DNA of 12,362 bases from contig JAZQXT010000056.1 in the NCBI GenBank assembly GCA_045633005.1, forward strand, positions 1 through 12,362. Direction: 5' to 3'. This stretch comes from CAG-390 sp045633005. GTDB lineage: Bacteria > Bacillota > Clostridia > Oscillospirales > CAG-272. This document shows positions 5,769 to 12,314 of this stretch, in pieces. The position numbers were made by a program, and so were the translations under genes. Below the pieces are notes generated by a model. That model was given only the letters and a program-made list of their open reading frames with translations, was not told where the DNA came from and searched no databases. The stretch's first letter is position 1. Each line of letters begins with the position of its first letter.

Positions 5769-7211
5769 ATGAAAAAGATTCTTTCTATCGTTCTTGCGCT
5801 CACCATGCTCTGCGCTATGCTCATTCCCATGACCATTTCCGCATCTGCTGCAAGCGCAAACACCCTTATCAAGTCCTATGCTGACGCTAAGGACGGCGAC
5901 AAGCTCATCGACCTTCTCTTCGGTCAGAAGAGCGGCGCTTACCAGCCCCACATGTTTGGTAACGGCGAAGCAAGTGCTCACAAGCACGCTTGCTACAACA
6001 CCGCTAACCCCCACATCGACGTATCCAAGGACGGCGCTACCATGACCATGGTAAACGACGACCTCGACGCTGAGGGCGACCAGTGCGGTAACCTCCAGTA
6101 CGGCGGCAAGATCGACGGCCTCAAGGCAGGTAAGGATGCTAACGGCAACACCTACAAGTACACCTACGCTTTCCAGGCAAGATTCCAGGACGCTAACTGC
6201 GACAGCAAGCACAGCGGCTTCTACTTCTGCCTCAACTCCGGCGTAGAGACCTACACCGATGCTCTTGGCAGAACCATCACCAACATCCCCGACAGAACCG
6301 ACGGTCACACCGGTGCTTACGGCTGGTGGGGTCACCCCTACAAGTCCAACGGCGCAACCGATATGCGTTACCACGTAATCCTCAGAGACGGTTCTACCAT
6401 CAATAACCTTACCGGCAACCTTTCCGACGAGTTCAAGGCTGACATGAAGGCTGGCGCTGGCGATTGGTACGATATCGTTATCGAGATCGACGGCTACAAG
6501 ATGAACATCTCCTTCAACGGCAATTGGCTTGGCTGGCACGACTTCACCGACGTTGCTGCTGCAGTTAACGGCGACAGCACCGACCTCGCATTCGTAACCA
6601 GACTCTTTAACGAGGATATGACCCTCAGCGTAAAGAACGTTTCCATCTACAAGGGTATCGGCATCGAGATTCCCGAGGATGCTCCCGAGGCAGATCCCAA
6701 GCCCGCTCACCCCGTTTTCAAGCTTAACGTTGCTCTTTGGACCAACGTTGGCGGCGTATCCGATGCAAACAAGCTCAATGCTGAGCAGGTTGCAAAGCTC
6801 AAGGAAAGCTTTAAGAAGGTTCTTGCCGATGCAGGCTACGACGTATCCAGAGTAAAGATCACTTGGACCGACCTTTGTGCTGACGGCGGCCTTGGCGTAG
6901 AGAAGCTCGTTGAGCTTACCAACGCAGGCGACTTCGACGTTGTTCTCGGCGCAGGCACCAACGCTATGGATAAGGGACTTACTGCTGTTAAGCTCGCTCC
7001 CATGGTAGTTGAAAACACCAAGAGACAGGCAGTTCTCATCGACGAAAAGAGCGCTCCCGCAGCCGTTCTTTACGAGTACGTAACTACCGGCAAGACCACC
7101 GGCTACCCTGCACCTCCCACCGGAGATAACAGCGCCGTTGTATTCCTTGCAATCATCGCAGTAGTTGCTCTCGGCGGCACCGTTGTTGCTTCCAAGAAGA
7201 GATTCAACTAA
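5769..7211 (+). CDS. secreted surface protein, tandem paralogue 2, with an extra module
   Basis: A 480-residue paralogue of the previous gene. AAAGGA (5755-5760) precedes the ATG. Residues 1-302 match the first paralogue without gaps: signal peptide, then the putative lectin-like domain. Residues about 303-447 are an extra module. It begins with a Pro/Glu/Asp linker (EDAPEADPKPAHP) and continues as an alpha/beta-looking segment (KLNVALWTNVGG, EQVAKLKESFKKVLADAGYD, FDVVLGAGTNAMD, RQAVLIDEK). The alternation of strands and helices and FDVVLGAG recall one lobe of a solute-binding protein, but I cannot assign a family. The C-terminus has PPTGDNS (449-455), about 20 hydrophobic residues and KKRFN. 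The anchor resumes the first paralogue's sequence almost exactly, so the module looks inserted between body and anchor here or lost there. A terminator follows at 7222. Confidence 0.8.
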   Translation: MKKILSIVLALTMLCAMLIPMTISASAASANTLIKSYADAKDGDKLIDLLFGQKSGAYQPHMFGNGEASAHKHACYNTANPHIDVSKDGATMTMVNDDLDAEGDQCGNLQYGGKIDGLKAGKDANGNTYKYTYAFQARFQDANCDSKHSGFYFCLNSGVETYTDALGRTITNIPDRTDGHTGAYGWWGHPYKSNGATDMRYHVILRDGSTINNLTGNLSDEFKADMKAGAGDWYDIVIEIDGYKMNISFNGNWLGWHDFTDVAAAVNGDSTDLAFVTRLFNEDMTLSVKNVSIYKGIGIEIPEDAPEADPKPAHPVFKLNVALWTNVGGVSDANKLNAEQVAKLKESFKKVLADAGYDVSRVKITWTDLCADGGLGVEKLVELTNAGDFDVVLGAGTNAMDKGLTAVKLAPMVVENTKRQAVLIDEKSAPAAVLYEYVTTGKTTGYPAPPTGDNSAVVFLAIIAVVALGGTVVASKKRFN

Positions 7212-7221
7212 TTAAAACATA

Positions 7222-7255
7222 AAAAGAAAAGTGGGGCTTGCCCCACTTTTCTTTT
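7222..7255. terminator. intrinsic terminator after the second paralogue
   Basis: Perfect 15-bp stem, 7222-7236 with 7241-7255, loop CTTG, with A and T tracts on the outer sides, so it can work in both directions. It is followed immediately by ATGATG, the spacer of array locus B. Confidence 0.9.
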
Positions 7256-7330
7256 ATGATGTATTTGCCTTACGGCAAATATGATGCGCGCTTTGCGCGT
7301 GATAAATGATGCGTTCGCCTTGCGGCAAAC
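7256..7330. repeat. locus B left arm, first copy (ATGATG-spaced palindromes)
   Basis: Three hairpins: 7262-7269/7274-7281 (loop TTAC), 7287-7291/7295-7299 (loop TTT) and 7313-7319/7324-7330 (loop TTGC). The third has one mismatch (C7316 opposite A7327). They are separated by ATGATG or TGATG. The whole arm recurs at 7566-7641, where the third stem is perfect. No gene is supported here. Confidence 0.8.
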
Positions 7331-7339
7331 ATGAAGGAA

Positions 7340-7379
7340 AAAAGTCGTTGAAGCCGCGCTTCAACCACTTTTGTTTTTA
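7340..7379. terminator. locus B core terminator hairpin, first copy
   Basis: A 15-bp stem, 7340-7354 with 7358-7372, loop CGC, with one mismatch (C7346 opposite C7366), followed by GTTTTTAT. It is preceded by ATGAAGGAAAAAAG, the constant flank also found at 7642-7655 and, in variant form, in loci A and C. Confidence 0.8.
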
Positions 7380-7384
7380 TAAAT

Positions 7385-7405
7385 GCTTTTTGCTACGCAA
7401 AAAGC
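7385..7405 (+). repeat. constant core hairpin of locus B
   Basis: Perfect 9-bp stem, GCTTTTTGC (7385-7393) with GCAAAAAGC (7397-7405), loop TAC, followed by TACCTTCAT (7406-7414). Stem and tail recur at 12171-12200; the stem also recurs at 190-211. Confidence 0.78.
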
Positions 7406-7410
7406 TACCT

Positions 7411-7564
7411 TCATTTGCGCCTCGGCGCAACATCATTGGGCGAAGCCCACATCATTTGCCGCAGGCAACATTGTTTGTGCCGCAGGCGCAACATCATTGT
7501 GAAAACACCGCAGGTTTTTTCACCCACCGAAGGTGGATTTCATTGAAAACGCTTTGCGTTTTCA
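7411..7564. repeat. locus B right arm (CATCATT-spaced palindromes)
   Basis: Seven hairpins in a row: 7415-7420/7425-7430, 7437-7441/7445-7449, 7456-7460/7464-7468, 7475-7481/7485-7491 (one G-T pair), 7499-7509/7513-7523 (one mismatch), 7524-7528/7532-7536 and 7544-7552/7556-7564. The loops are mostly GAA, GCA or TTT. Most junctions read CATCATT or a close variant (CATTGTT, ATTTCATT), the complement of the left arm's ATGATG. Confidence 0.78.
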
Positions 7565-7565
7565 A

Positions 7566-7641
7566 ATGATGTATTTGCCCTTCGGGCAAATATGATGCGC
7601 GCTTTGCGCGTGATAAATGATGCGTTTGCCTTGCGGCAAAC
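7566..7641. repeat. locus B left arm, second copy
   Basis: Near-exact repeat of 7256-7330. Stems are 7572-7580/7584-7592 (loop TTC), 7598-7602/7606-7610 (loop TTT) and 7624-7630/7635-7641 (loop TTGC). The first stem is one pair longer than in the first copy, with a matching change on each side and a shorter loop. Confidence 0.8.
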
Positions 7642-7650
7642 ATGAAGGAA

Positions 7651-7690
7651 AAAAGTGGTTGAAGCCGCGCTTCAACCACTTTTGTTTTTA
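7651..7690. terminator. locus B core terminator hairpin, second copy
   Basis: Perfect 15-bp stem, 7651-7665 with 7669-7683, loop CGC. It is followed by GTTTTTA on the plus strand and by a run of six T on the minus strand. It is suitably placed to end transcription of the minus-strand carD-like gene. Confidence 0.85.
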
Positions 7691-7691
7691 T

Positions 7692-7710
7692 AAAACGCTT
7701 ACAGCGTTTT
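7692..7710. repeat. hairpin overlapping the carD-like stop codon
   Basis: Perfect 8-bp stem AAAACGCT (7692-7699) with AGCGTTTT (7703-7710), loop TAC. The minus-strand stop codon (7699-7701) spans the stem-loop junction. Locus A has the same arrangement at 331-353. Confidence 0.7.
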
Positions 7711-8196
7711 CTCCGTTATCATATTGTGTATCTCCTCGCGCGAGAGTCCAAGCACGGCGGCAAGCTCGCCGTAAAGGCTGCTCTTTGCAGTATGCTCGGC
7801 ATCGTTATCTATATCGGGCAGACGGCGGCGCGTGCGCTTGAATTCCTCGCGGCGGTGTGCCACGGTCTTGATAATACTGACGTATGTCCTCGGCTCGGCG
7901 GTAGCCACAAGCTCGCGGTAGATGTCGCGGCGCTTTTTCTCAAGCGGTACTTCAATGATACCTATCTCGGAAAGTGAGTCAAGCAGCTCCCTTGCCTCAC
8001 ATTCGGACATCAGGGGGCGTATAATGACCTTTTCGTTATCAATGGGGGTGTAAATGACGAGATTCGCTCTGTCGGGGGTGGGCGTCAGCTTGTAAAAAAG
8101 GCGCGTGTCCGCGGCGTCGAAAGGGGAGCTGCATATCTCGTCCACGCGGCACACTCCACTCGTTCCGTATATCAAAAGCTCACCGACAGAAAACAT
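7699..8196 (-). CDS. CarD/CdnL-family transcriptional regulator
   Basis: A 165-residue protein. The N-terminal RNA-polymerase-interacting domain (about 1-60) shows the family pattern: MFSVGELLIYGTSGVCRVDEI, then FYKLTP, NLVIYTPIDN and IIRPLMS. The remainder (about 65-165) is helical and basic (EKKRRDIYREL, RREEFKRTRRRLPD), as in the DNA-contacting domain. CarD proteins bind the RNA polymerase beta subunit at promoters and stabilise or modulate open complexes, often for rRNA and stress genes. The length is normal. AGAGGTGG lies just upstream of the ATG. The gene has its own promoter, divergent from lepA, and converges on the second surface-protein paralogue across array locus B. Its target promoters cannot be read from the sequence. 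Confidence 0.88.
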   Translation of the reverse strand: MFSVGELLIYGTSGVCRVDEICSSPFDAADTRLFYKLTPTPDRANLVIYTPIDNEKVIIRPLMSECEARELLDSLSEIGIIEVPLEKKRRDIYRELVATAEPRTYVSIIKTVAHRREEFKRTRRRLPDIDNDAEHTAKSSLYGELAAVLGLSREEIHNMITEKTL

Positions 8197-8236
8197 TCGT
8201 CCACCTCTTTCCCAGTTGTTAATAATTTATATACAT

Positions 8237-8265
8237 ATTATACCATTTTATTTAGCATTTGTCAA
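8237..8265 (-). promoter_or_regulatory. sigma-A promoter of the carD-like gene
   Basis: On the minus strand, TTGACA (8265-8260) and TATAAT (8242-8237) with a 17-nt spacer, a perfect consensus. It lies about 40 bases upstream of the start codon. Confidence 0.88.
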
Positions 8266-8307
8266 ATCATTGTTGAAAAAAAGTTTAGGTTTTTTTGTTT
8301 TTTTGGC

Positions 8308-8336
8308 TTGTATAAACGCCATTTTTGCGCTATAAT
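8308..8336 (+). promoter_or_regulatory. sigma-A promoter of lepA-hemW
   Basis: TTGTAT at 8308-8313 and TATAAT at 8331-8336 with a 17-nt spacer. The -35 box is weaker than in the other promoters here. It is divergent from the carD-like promoter, with about 40 bases of T-rich DNA between the two. Confidence 0.7.
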
Positions 8337-8375
8337 ATATACTGTATTAATGTGCAAAAAGGATATGTAAAATAT

Positions 8376-10199
8376 ATGGCTAATGAAATGAATTACGATC
8401 GCGCGAAAATACGCAATTTTTCCATCATCGCACATATCGACCACGGCAAATCCACCCTTGCCGACCGTCTGCTTGAAGCGACGGGCGCGGTGGCTCACCG
8501 CGATATGGAGGAACAGCTCCTCGACAATATGGACCTTGAGCGTGAGCGCGGAATAACCATCAAGGCGCGCGCGGTAAGGCTTGACTACGCCTCGCCCGAC
8601 GGAAACAGCTACGTTTTCAACCTCATCGACACCCCCGGTCACGTGGACTTTAACTACGAGGTCTCGCGCTCGCTCAACGCGTGCGAGGGTGCGCTCCTCG
8701 TCGTTGACGCGACGCAGGGCATCGAGGCGCAAACGCTTGCAAACGCATACCTTGCCGTTGACGCAAACCTTGAGATAGTCCCCGTCATAAACAAAATAGA
8801 CCTGCCCTCCGCCGACATCGACCGTTGCAGAGGTGAGGTCGAGGACATTATCGGCATTCCCGCCGAGGATTGCCCCGCAGTCTCGGCAAAGACGGGACTT
8901 AACATCCCCGACGTGCTTGAAGCTGTCGTTCACAGCATACCCGCGCCCGATGGCGACCCCGACGCGCCGCTTCGCGCGCTGATATTCGACTCCTACTACG
9001 ACTCCTACCTCGGCGTCGTGGTCTACATCCGCATTATCGACGGCACGCTCCGTCAGGGCGACAAGATACGCCTGATGAGCAACGGCGCGACCTTCGACGT
9101 TACCGCCGTCGGCTCAATGGAGGCGTTCGGACTTAAAAACCGCGGCGTTCTCCGCGCGGGCGAGGTCGGATATCTCACCGCCTCGATAAAGAACGTTTCC
9201 GACACGCGCGTGGGTGACACCGTCACCCTTGCCGACGCGCCCGCAAGCGAGCCACTACCGGGCTTCCAAGCCGTTCACCCAATGGTGTACGCGGGAATCT
9301 ACCCCGAGGACGGCGCGCGCTACGGAGATCTGCGCGACGCGCTTGAAAAGCTCCAGCTCAACGATGCGGCGCTGACCTTTGAGCCTGAGACCTCGACGGC
9401 GCTCGGCTTCGGCTTCCGTTGCGGCTTCCTCGGACTTCTCCATATGGAGATAATCGAGGAGCGACTTGAGCGCGAATTCAACCTTGACCTTATCACCACC
9501 GCGCCGAGCGTTATCTACGAGGTACAGCTTAAAAGCGGCGAGCGCGTAAAGATCGACAACCCCTCAAGCTACCCCGCGCCCGACGAGATAGAGACCGCCT
9601 ACGAGCCCATCGTCAAGGCGAGCATCATCACGCCCGTCGAGTACGTCGGCGGACTTATGGATCTTTGTCAGGACAGACGCGGCACGTTTATTGATATGAA
9701 ATACCTTGACGCTATCCGCGTTGAGCTTCACTACGAGCTTCCCTTAAACGAGATAATCTACGATTTCTTCGACGCGCTCAAGAGCCGTTCGCGCGGCTAC
9801 GCCTCGCTCGACTACGAGCTTTCCGAGTACCGCACGTCGAAGCTGTGCAAGCTTGACTTCCTGCTCAACGCCGAGCAGGTGGACGCACTTTCCTTCATCG
9901 TTCACGAGGAAAAGGCGTACGCCAGAGCGCGTAAGCTTGCAGAGAGACTTAAAGAAAACATACCGCGCCAGCTCTTCGAGATACCGATCCAAGCGGCTAT
10001 CGGCTCGCGCATAATCGCACGCGAGACCGTCAAGGCTCTGCGCAAGGACGTGCTTGCAAAGTGCTACGGCGGCGACATCACCCGAAAGAAGAAGCTGCTT
10101 GAAAAGCAAAAAGAGGGTAAGAAGAAGATGCGCAAGCTCGGCTCGGTGCAGATATCCCCCGAAGCCTTTATGGCTGTACTAAAGCTCGGCGACGATTAA
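8376..10199 (+). CDS. lepA: elongation factor 4 (LepA), translational GTPase
   Basis: A 607-residue LepA of normal length. I chose the ATG at 8376 (MANEMNYDRAKIRNF), which gives the usual LepA N-terminus; AAGGA (8359-8363) lies 12 bases upstream, and the in-frame start further upstream falls inside the promoter. The GTPase motifs are intact: AHIDHGKST (19-27), DTPGH (85-89), NKID (139-142). The LepA-specific C-terminal domain ends the protein (KCYGGDITRKKKLLEKQKEG, then AFMAVLKLGDD). LepA acts on ribosomes and has been linked to back-translocation and to initiation or 30S assembly. hemW follows 20 bases later, a common Firmicutes pairing. Confidence 0.97.
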   Translation: MANEMNYDRAKIRNFSIIAHIDHGKSTLADRLLEATGAVAHRDMEEQLLDNMDLERERGITIKARAVRLDYASPDGNSYVFNLIDTPGHVDFNYEVSRSLNACEGALLVVDATQGIEAQTLANAYLAVDANLEIVPVINKIDLPSADIDRCRGEVEDIIGIPAEDCPAVSAKTGLNIPDVLEAVVHSIPAPDGDPDAPLRALIFDSYYDSYLGVVVYIRIIDGTLRQGDKIRLMSNGATFDVTAVGSMEAFGLKNRGVLRAGEVGYLTASIKNVSDTRVGDTVTLADAPASEPLPGFQAVHPMVYAGIYPEDGARYGDLRDALEKLQLNDAALTFEPETSTALGFGFRCGFLGLLHMEIIEERLEREFNLDLITTAPSVIYEVQLKSGERVKIDNPSSYPAPDEIETAYEPIVKASIITPVEYVGGLMDLCQDRRGTFIDMKYLDAIRVELHYELPLNEIIYDFFDALKSRSRGYASLDYELSEYRTSKLCKLDFLLNAEQVDALSFIVHEEKAYARARKLAERLKENIPRQLFEIPIQAAIGSRIIARETVKALRKDVLAKCYGGDITRKKKLLEKQKEGKKKMRKLGSVQISPEAFMAVLKLGDD

Positions 10200-10219
10200 G
10201 CCGAGGAAACGAGGTAAAA

Positions 10220-11383
10220 ATGAAACAGAAAAAACCGCTCGGACTGTACGTACACGTTCCGTTTTGCCGCAGTAAATGCGATTATTGCGATTTCTGCTCG
10301 ATAGTTCCGAACAGCAATTCCGTCGTCGAGCACTACACCGACGCGCTTATTCTTCAAATGGAGGACTACAGCGCAAGGCTGCGCCCCTACCTTATCGACA
10401 CCGTCTACATCGGCGGTGGCACGCCCACCTCGCTTGACGAAAAGCGCCTTACGAGGATAATTGAAAACATCTACCGCAATTTCAAGATCGCAAAAAAGGC
10501 GGAATTTACCATTGAGGCGAACCCCGCCACCTGCGACCTTAAATCCCTTCGCCGCCTGCGCAAGCTCGGCGTAAACCGCCTCAGTATGGGTCTGCAGAGC
10601 GTACACGACAACGAGCTTCGTGCGCTCGGCAGGATACATACCTTTGCGGATCTCCGCGACACCTACGAGGCGGCTCGCACCGCGGGCTTTGACAACGTGA
10701 GCCTTGACCTAATGTACGGCATTCCCGAACAGACGGAAAAGAGCTTTGCCCAGACGCTGTCCACCGTTACCGCGCTTGAGCCCGACCACATTTCGATGTA
10801 CGCGCTGAAGATAGAGGACGGCACGCCCTTCGCGCGCCGCAAGGACTCGCTCGTTCTTCCCGACGAGGACACGCAGTATTCGATGTATATGAACGGCGTG
10901 GAATACCTTGCCTCCCGCGGCTTTGAGCGTTACGAGATATCCAACTTCGCACGCGGAAAGAAATACTCGGCGCACAACCTGAAATACTGGCATTGCGAGG
11001 AATATTTCGGTCTCGGTGCCGCCGCGCACTCCTTCCTTGACGGCGAGCGCATCTCCACCACGCGAAATATCAGAGATTTCATCGACGGACTTGAAATAGT
11101 CAACAACGATATCAACGTAATCGACTCCAAGGTCGCAGTAAAGGGCGAAGCGCTTGCCGACGACTACGTTATGCTTGCAATGCGCTTGTCCGAGGGTGTG
11201 AACGTTGCGGACTTCAATGCGAAATTCGGCATTGATTTCAACGAAAAATACGGCGCTATCCTTGACGATTACGTCGACGAGGGCTTCGTGGAGAAGGACG
11301 AGCGCGGCTACCGCTTCACCTCTCAGGGAATGTTCGTGTCGAATTACATCCTCTCCGACGTGCTCGGACTTGACGAAGAATAA
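10220..11383 (+). CDS. hemW: radical SAM protein HemW (haem chaperone-like)
   Basis: A 387-residue radical SAM protein. The iron-sulfur motif CRSKCDYC supplies C16, C20 and C23, with C26 close by. GGGTPTSL (65-72) is the SAM-binding loop, and the HemN C-terminal domain is recognisable (DDYVMLAMRLSEGV, then GYRFTSQGMFVSNYIL). The length, the lepA neighbour and the lack of a long HemN N-terminus favour HemW, which binds haem and is implicated in haem delivery, over coproporphyrinogen dehydrogenase HemN. Older annotation often calls such proteins oxygen-independent coproporphyrinogen III oxidase. GAGG (10211-10214) lies five bases before the ATG. It is probably co-transcribed with lepA, and no strong terminator follows. 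Confidence 0.93.
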   Translation: MKQKKPLGLYVHVPFCRSKCDYCDFCSIVPNSNSVVEHYTDALILQMEDYSARLRPYLIDTVYIGGGTPTSLDEKRLTRIIENIYRNFKIAKKAEFTIEANPATCDLKSLRRLRKLGVNRLSMGLQSVHDNELRALGRIHTFADLRDTYEAARTAGFDNVSLDLMYGIPEQTEKSFAQTLSTVTALEPDHISMYALKIEDGTPFARRKDSLVLPDEDTQYSMYMNGVEYLASRGFERYEISNFARGKKYSAHNLKYWHCEEYFGLGAAAHSFLDGERISTTRNIRDFIDGLEIVNNDINVIDSKVAVKGEALADDYVMLAMRLSEGVNVADFNAKFGIDFNEKYGAILDDYVDEGFVEKDERGYRFTSQGMFVSNYILSDVLGLDEE

Positions 11384-11390
11384 TTTACCA

Positions 11391-11419
11391 TTGACAAAAG
11401 ACCGATTTTGGTATAAAAT
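11391..11419 (+). promoter_or_regulatory. sigma-A promoter of the DUF1292 gene
   Basis: TTGACA at 11391-11396 and TAAAAT at 11414-11419 with a 17-nt spacer. An overlapping TATAAA at 11412-11417 would give a 15-nt spacer. It begins eight bases after the hemW stop. Confidence 0.8.
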
Positions 11420-11447
11420 AATAACATAACATAGTGAGGTAAACAAA

Positions 11448-11759
11448 ATGAGTGACGAAAAGATGCTCCCCATCGAGGGCGAAGAGGCAGAGATCATAAC
11501 CCTGCTTGACGAAAACGACAACGAGATACAGTTTGAGCTTATCGGCGGCTACACCGACCGCGGCGTGCAGTATTTTGCACTCATCCCCGTGGGAAGCGCA
11601 GACGAGGACGGCGGCTTTGACGAGTACATCATCTTAAAGAGCGTCGAGGGCGAGAACGGCGAGGAGCTTGTTGAGATCGAGGACGATGCCGAGTTTGAGC
11701 GCATCGCGGCGATATTCGACGACGCTTTTGACGCCGAGTACGACTACGACGAGGAATAA
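11448..11759 (+). CDS. DUF1292 family protein (YrzB-like)
   Basis: A 103-residue, very acidic protein. The fold-defining part (about 14-65) matches DUF1292: EIITLLDENDNEIQFELIGG, then VQYFALIPV and EYIILKSVEG, and the tail is almost entirely Asp, Glu and Tyr (DAEYDYDEE). The function of the family is unknown. In many Firmicutes it sits beside the alaS-yrzL-yrrK cluster; here it stands alone with its own promoter. GAGG (11436-11439) lies eight bases before the ATG. The structured-RNA candidate starts directly after its stop. Confidence 0.88.
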   Translation: MSDEKMLPIEGEEAEIITLLDENDNEIQFELIGGYTDRGVQYFALIPVGSADEDGGFDEYIILKSVEGENGEELVEIEDDAEFERIAAIFDDAFDAEYDYDEE

Positions 11760-11760
11760 G

Positions 11761-11998
11761 CCCCGCTTGAATTTTAATTTAACCTGCTTAGTTCGTGATA
11801 ATCGCACATAGAGGAACCTACATTTAATTTAAGGGACTCGAAATAAGGGTTCGGAGGCTGTTTTGCAGACCTCCCCGACGGATGCAACGATTGACTTGTC
11901 TCGGCTTCCGTTGGGACGTTGGGAGCAGTGATGCCAATGATAGAGGCCCACCTTGCATAGCAGGGTTTCCCACAGGCGGTTACACGGCTCGGCGGGGG
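11761..11998 (+). ncRNA. structured non-coding RNA candidate, possibly 6S RNA
   Basis: This is a 238-base non-coding stretch with much self-complementarity. CCCCGC (11761-11766) can pair with GCGGGG (11992-11997), and AACC (11781-11784) with GGTT (11978-11981), closing the element. Inside are helices 11814-11818/11848-11852, 11853-11860/11866-11874 (one bulged A), 11875-11882/11907-11914 and 11950-11956/11960-11966. The 3' part (CCACCTTGC...GCAGGGTTT, then GGTTACA and GGCGGG) resembles, in order and wording, the 3' part of Escherichia coli 6S RNA as I remember it, and the length is near the family's. Against 6S, I see several local hairpins rather than one long rod. Another structured RNA class is possible. 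The strand is inferred, and no clear promoter is visible. Confidence 0.5.
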
Positions 11999-12005
11999 AT
12001 TGATG

Positions 12006-12115
12006 TGCAAAAACACGATGTGTTTTTGCAGTGAAGTTGCGCCGTTGGCGCAATGAAGCGCGCTTCGCGCGTGAAGCACGGCTTCGCCGTGTGAAGTGTT
12101 TGCCTATCGGCAAAC
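12006..12115. repeat. locus C left arm (GTGAAG-spaced palindromes)
   Basis: Five perfect hairpins: 12006-12016/12020-12030 (loop GAT), 12037-12043/12047-12053 (GTT), 12059-12063/12067-12071 (TTC), 12077-12082/12086-12091 (TTC) and 12098-12104/12109-12115 (TATC). Each of the first four is followed by GTGAAG or TGAAG. The last stem, GTTTGCC, is the same as in locus B (7624-7641). Confidence 0.8.
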
Positions 12116-12124
12116 GTTAAGGAA

Positions 12125-12165
12125 AAAAGTGGTTGAAGCCAAAGCTTCAACCACTTTTATTTTTT
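12125..12165. terminator. locus C core terminator hairpin
   Basis: Perfect 15-bp stem, 12125-12139 with 12144-12158, loop CAAA, followed by ATTTTTT. The stem sequence equals that of locus B copy 2 (7651-7683), but the loop differs. It is preceded by GTTAAGGAAAAAAG. It could end the transcript of the upstream RNA candidate. Confidence 0.87.
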
Positions 12166-12170
12166 AAATT

Positions 12171-12191
12171 GCTTTTTGCTTTGCAAAAAGC
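12171..12191 (+). repeat. constant core hairpin of locus C
   Basis: Perfect 9-bp stem, GCTTTTTGC (12171-12179) with GCAAAAAGC (12183-12191), loop TTT, followed by TACCTTCAT (12192-12200). The same stem occurs at 190-211 and 7385-7405 with different loops. Confidence 0.78.
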
Positions 12192-12200
12192 TACCTTCAT

Positions 12201-12267
12201 ATTTTGCGAAGCAAAATACATCATTCATCATACGCGAAGCGTATATCATATTTGCCGTAAGGCAAAT
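12201..12267. repeat. locus C right arm (CATCAT-spaced palindromes)
   Basis: Three perfect hairpins: 12201-12207/12211-12217 (loop GAA), 12230-12235/12239-12244 (GAA) and 12250-12256/12261-12267 (GTAA). They are separated by CATCATT, CATCAT and ATCAT. The first is identical to 261-277 in locus A. Confidence 0.78.
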
Positions 12268-12275
12268 GCATCATT

Positions 12276-12314
12276 GTAAAAACCCGACACGGACAAACCG
12301 TGTCGTCTTTTTAC
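12276..12314. terminator. intrinsic terminator of the gene at the right edge
   Basis: An 8-bp GC-rich stem, CGACACGG (12285-12292) with CCGTGTCG (12298-12305), is flanked by GTAAAAA and TTTTTAC. The flanks extend the pairing and give a T run in either direction. It directly abuts the minus-strand stop codon at 12315-12317. Confidence 0.82.

Larger units (their letters stand above)
4535..6674 (+). repeat. tandem direct duplication of promoter plus coding region
   Basis: The segment 4535-5506 (promoter, leader, codons 1-302) is repeated at 5704-6674, offset by about 1,168 bases. The signal-peptide DNA is almost identical, and the encoded proteins are about 85% identical over 302 positions by my manual count. 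The last 25 codons are also nearly the same in both genes. Between the copies lie the first gene's anchor and a terminator. Confidence 0.9.

Noticed and set aside
5736..6710. A 324-codon open frame on the minus strand opposite the second paralogue (and a 216-codon one at 4556-5206)
   Set aside because: They mirror each other because the underlying genes are duplicates, have Val-rich composition produced by antisense reading of Asn/Asp/Tyr codons, and overlap genes with clear promoters, signal peptides and ribosome-binding sites.
7256..7690. CRISPR array
   Set aside because: The constant spacers are only 5-7 bases, the variable units are palindromes rather than unique spacers, and no cas genes are present.
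7306..7841. Short open frames within locus B (7306-7569, 7617-7841 and 7494-7679 on the minus strand)
   Set aside because: They are translations of the hairpin repeats; two of them share the same odd peptide because the DNA is duplicated. They have no ribosome-binding site and run across terminators.
10709..11521. A 270-codon open frame on the minus strand opposite hemW
   Set aside because: It lies antisense to a gene with intact radical SAM motifs, runs through the DUF1292 promoter, and shows no recognisable domain.
11761..11998. SRP RNA, tmRNA or RNase P RNA
   Set aside because: The SRP Alu/tetraloop signature (GGTCAGGTCCGGAAGGAAGC-like), the tmRNA tRNA-like ends and the RNase P core (GAGGAAAGTCC-like) are not present.
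11774..12113. Minus-strand open frames of 101 and 94 codons over the RNA candidate
   Set aside because: They cross the structured region and the palindromes, have no ribosome-binding site or recognisable domain, and overlap each other in different frames.
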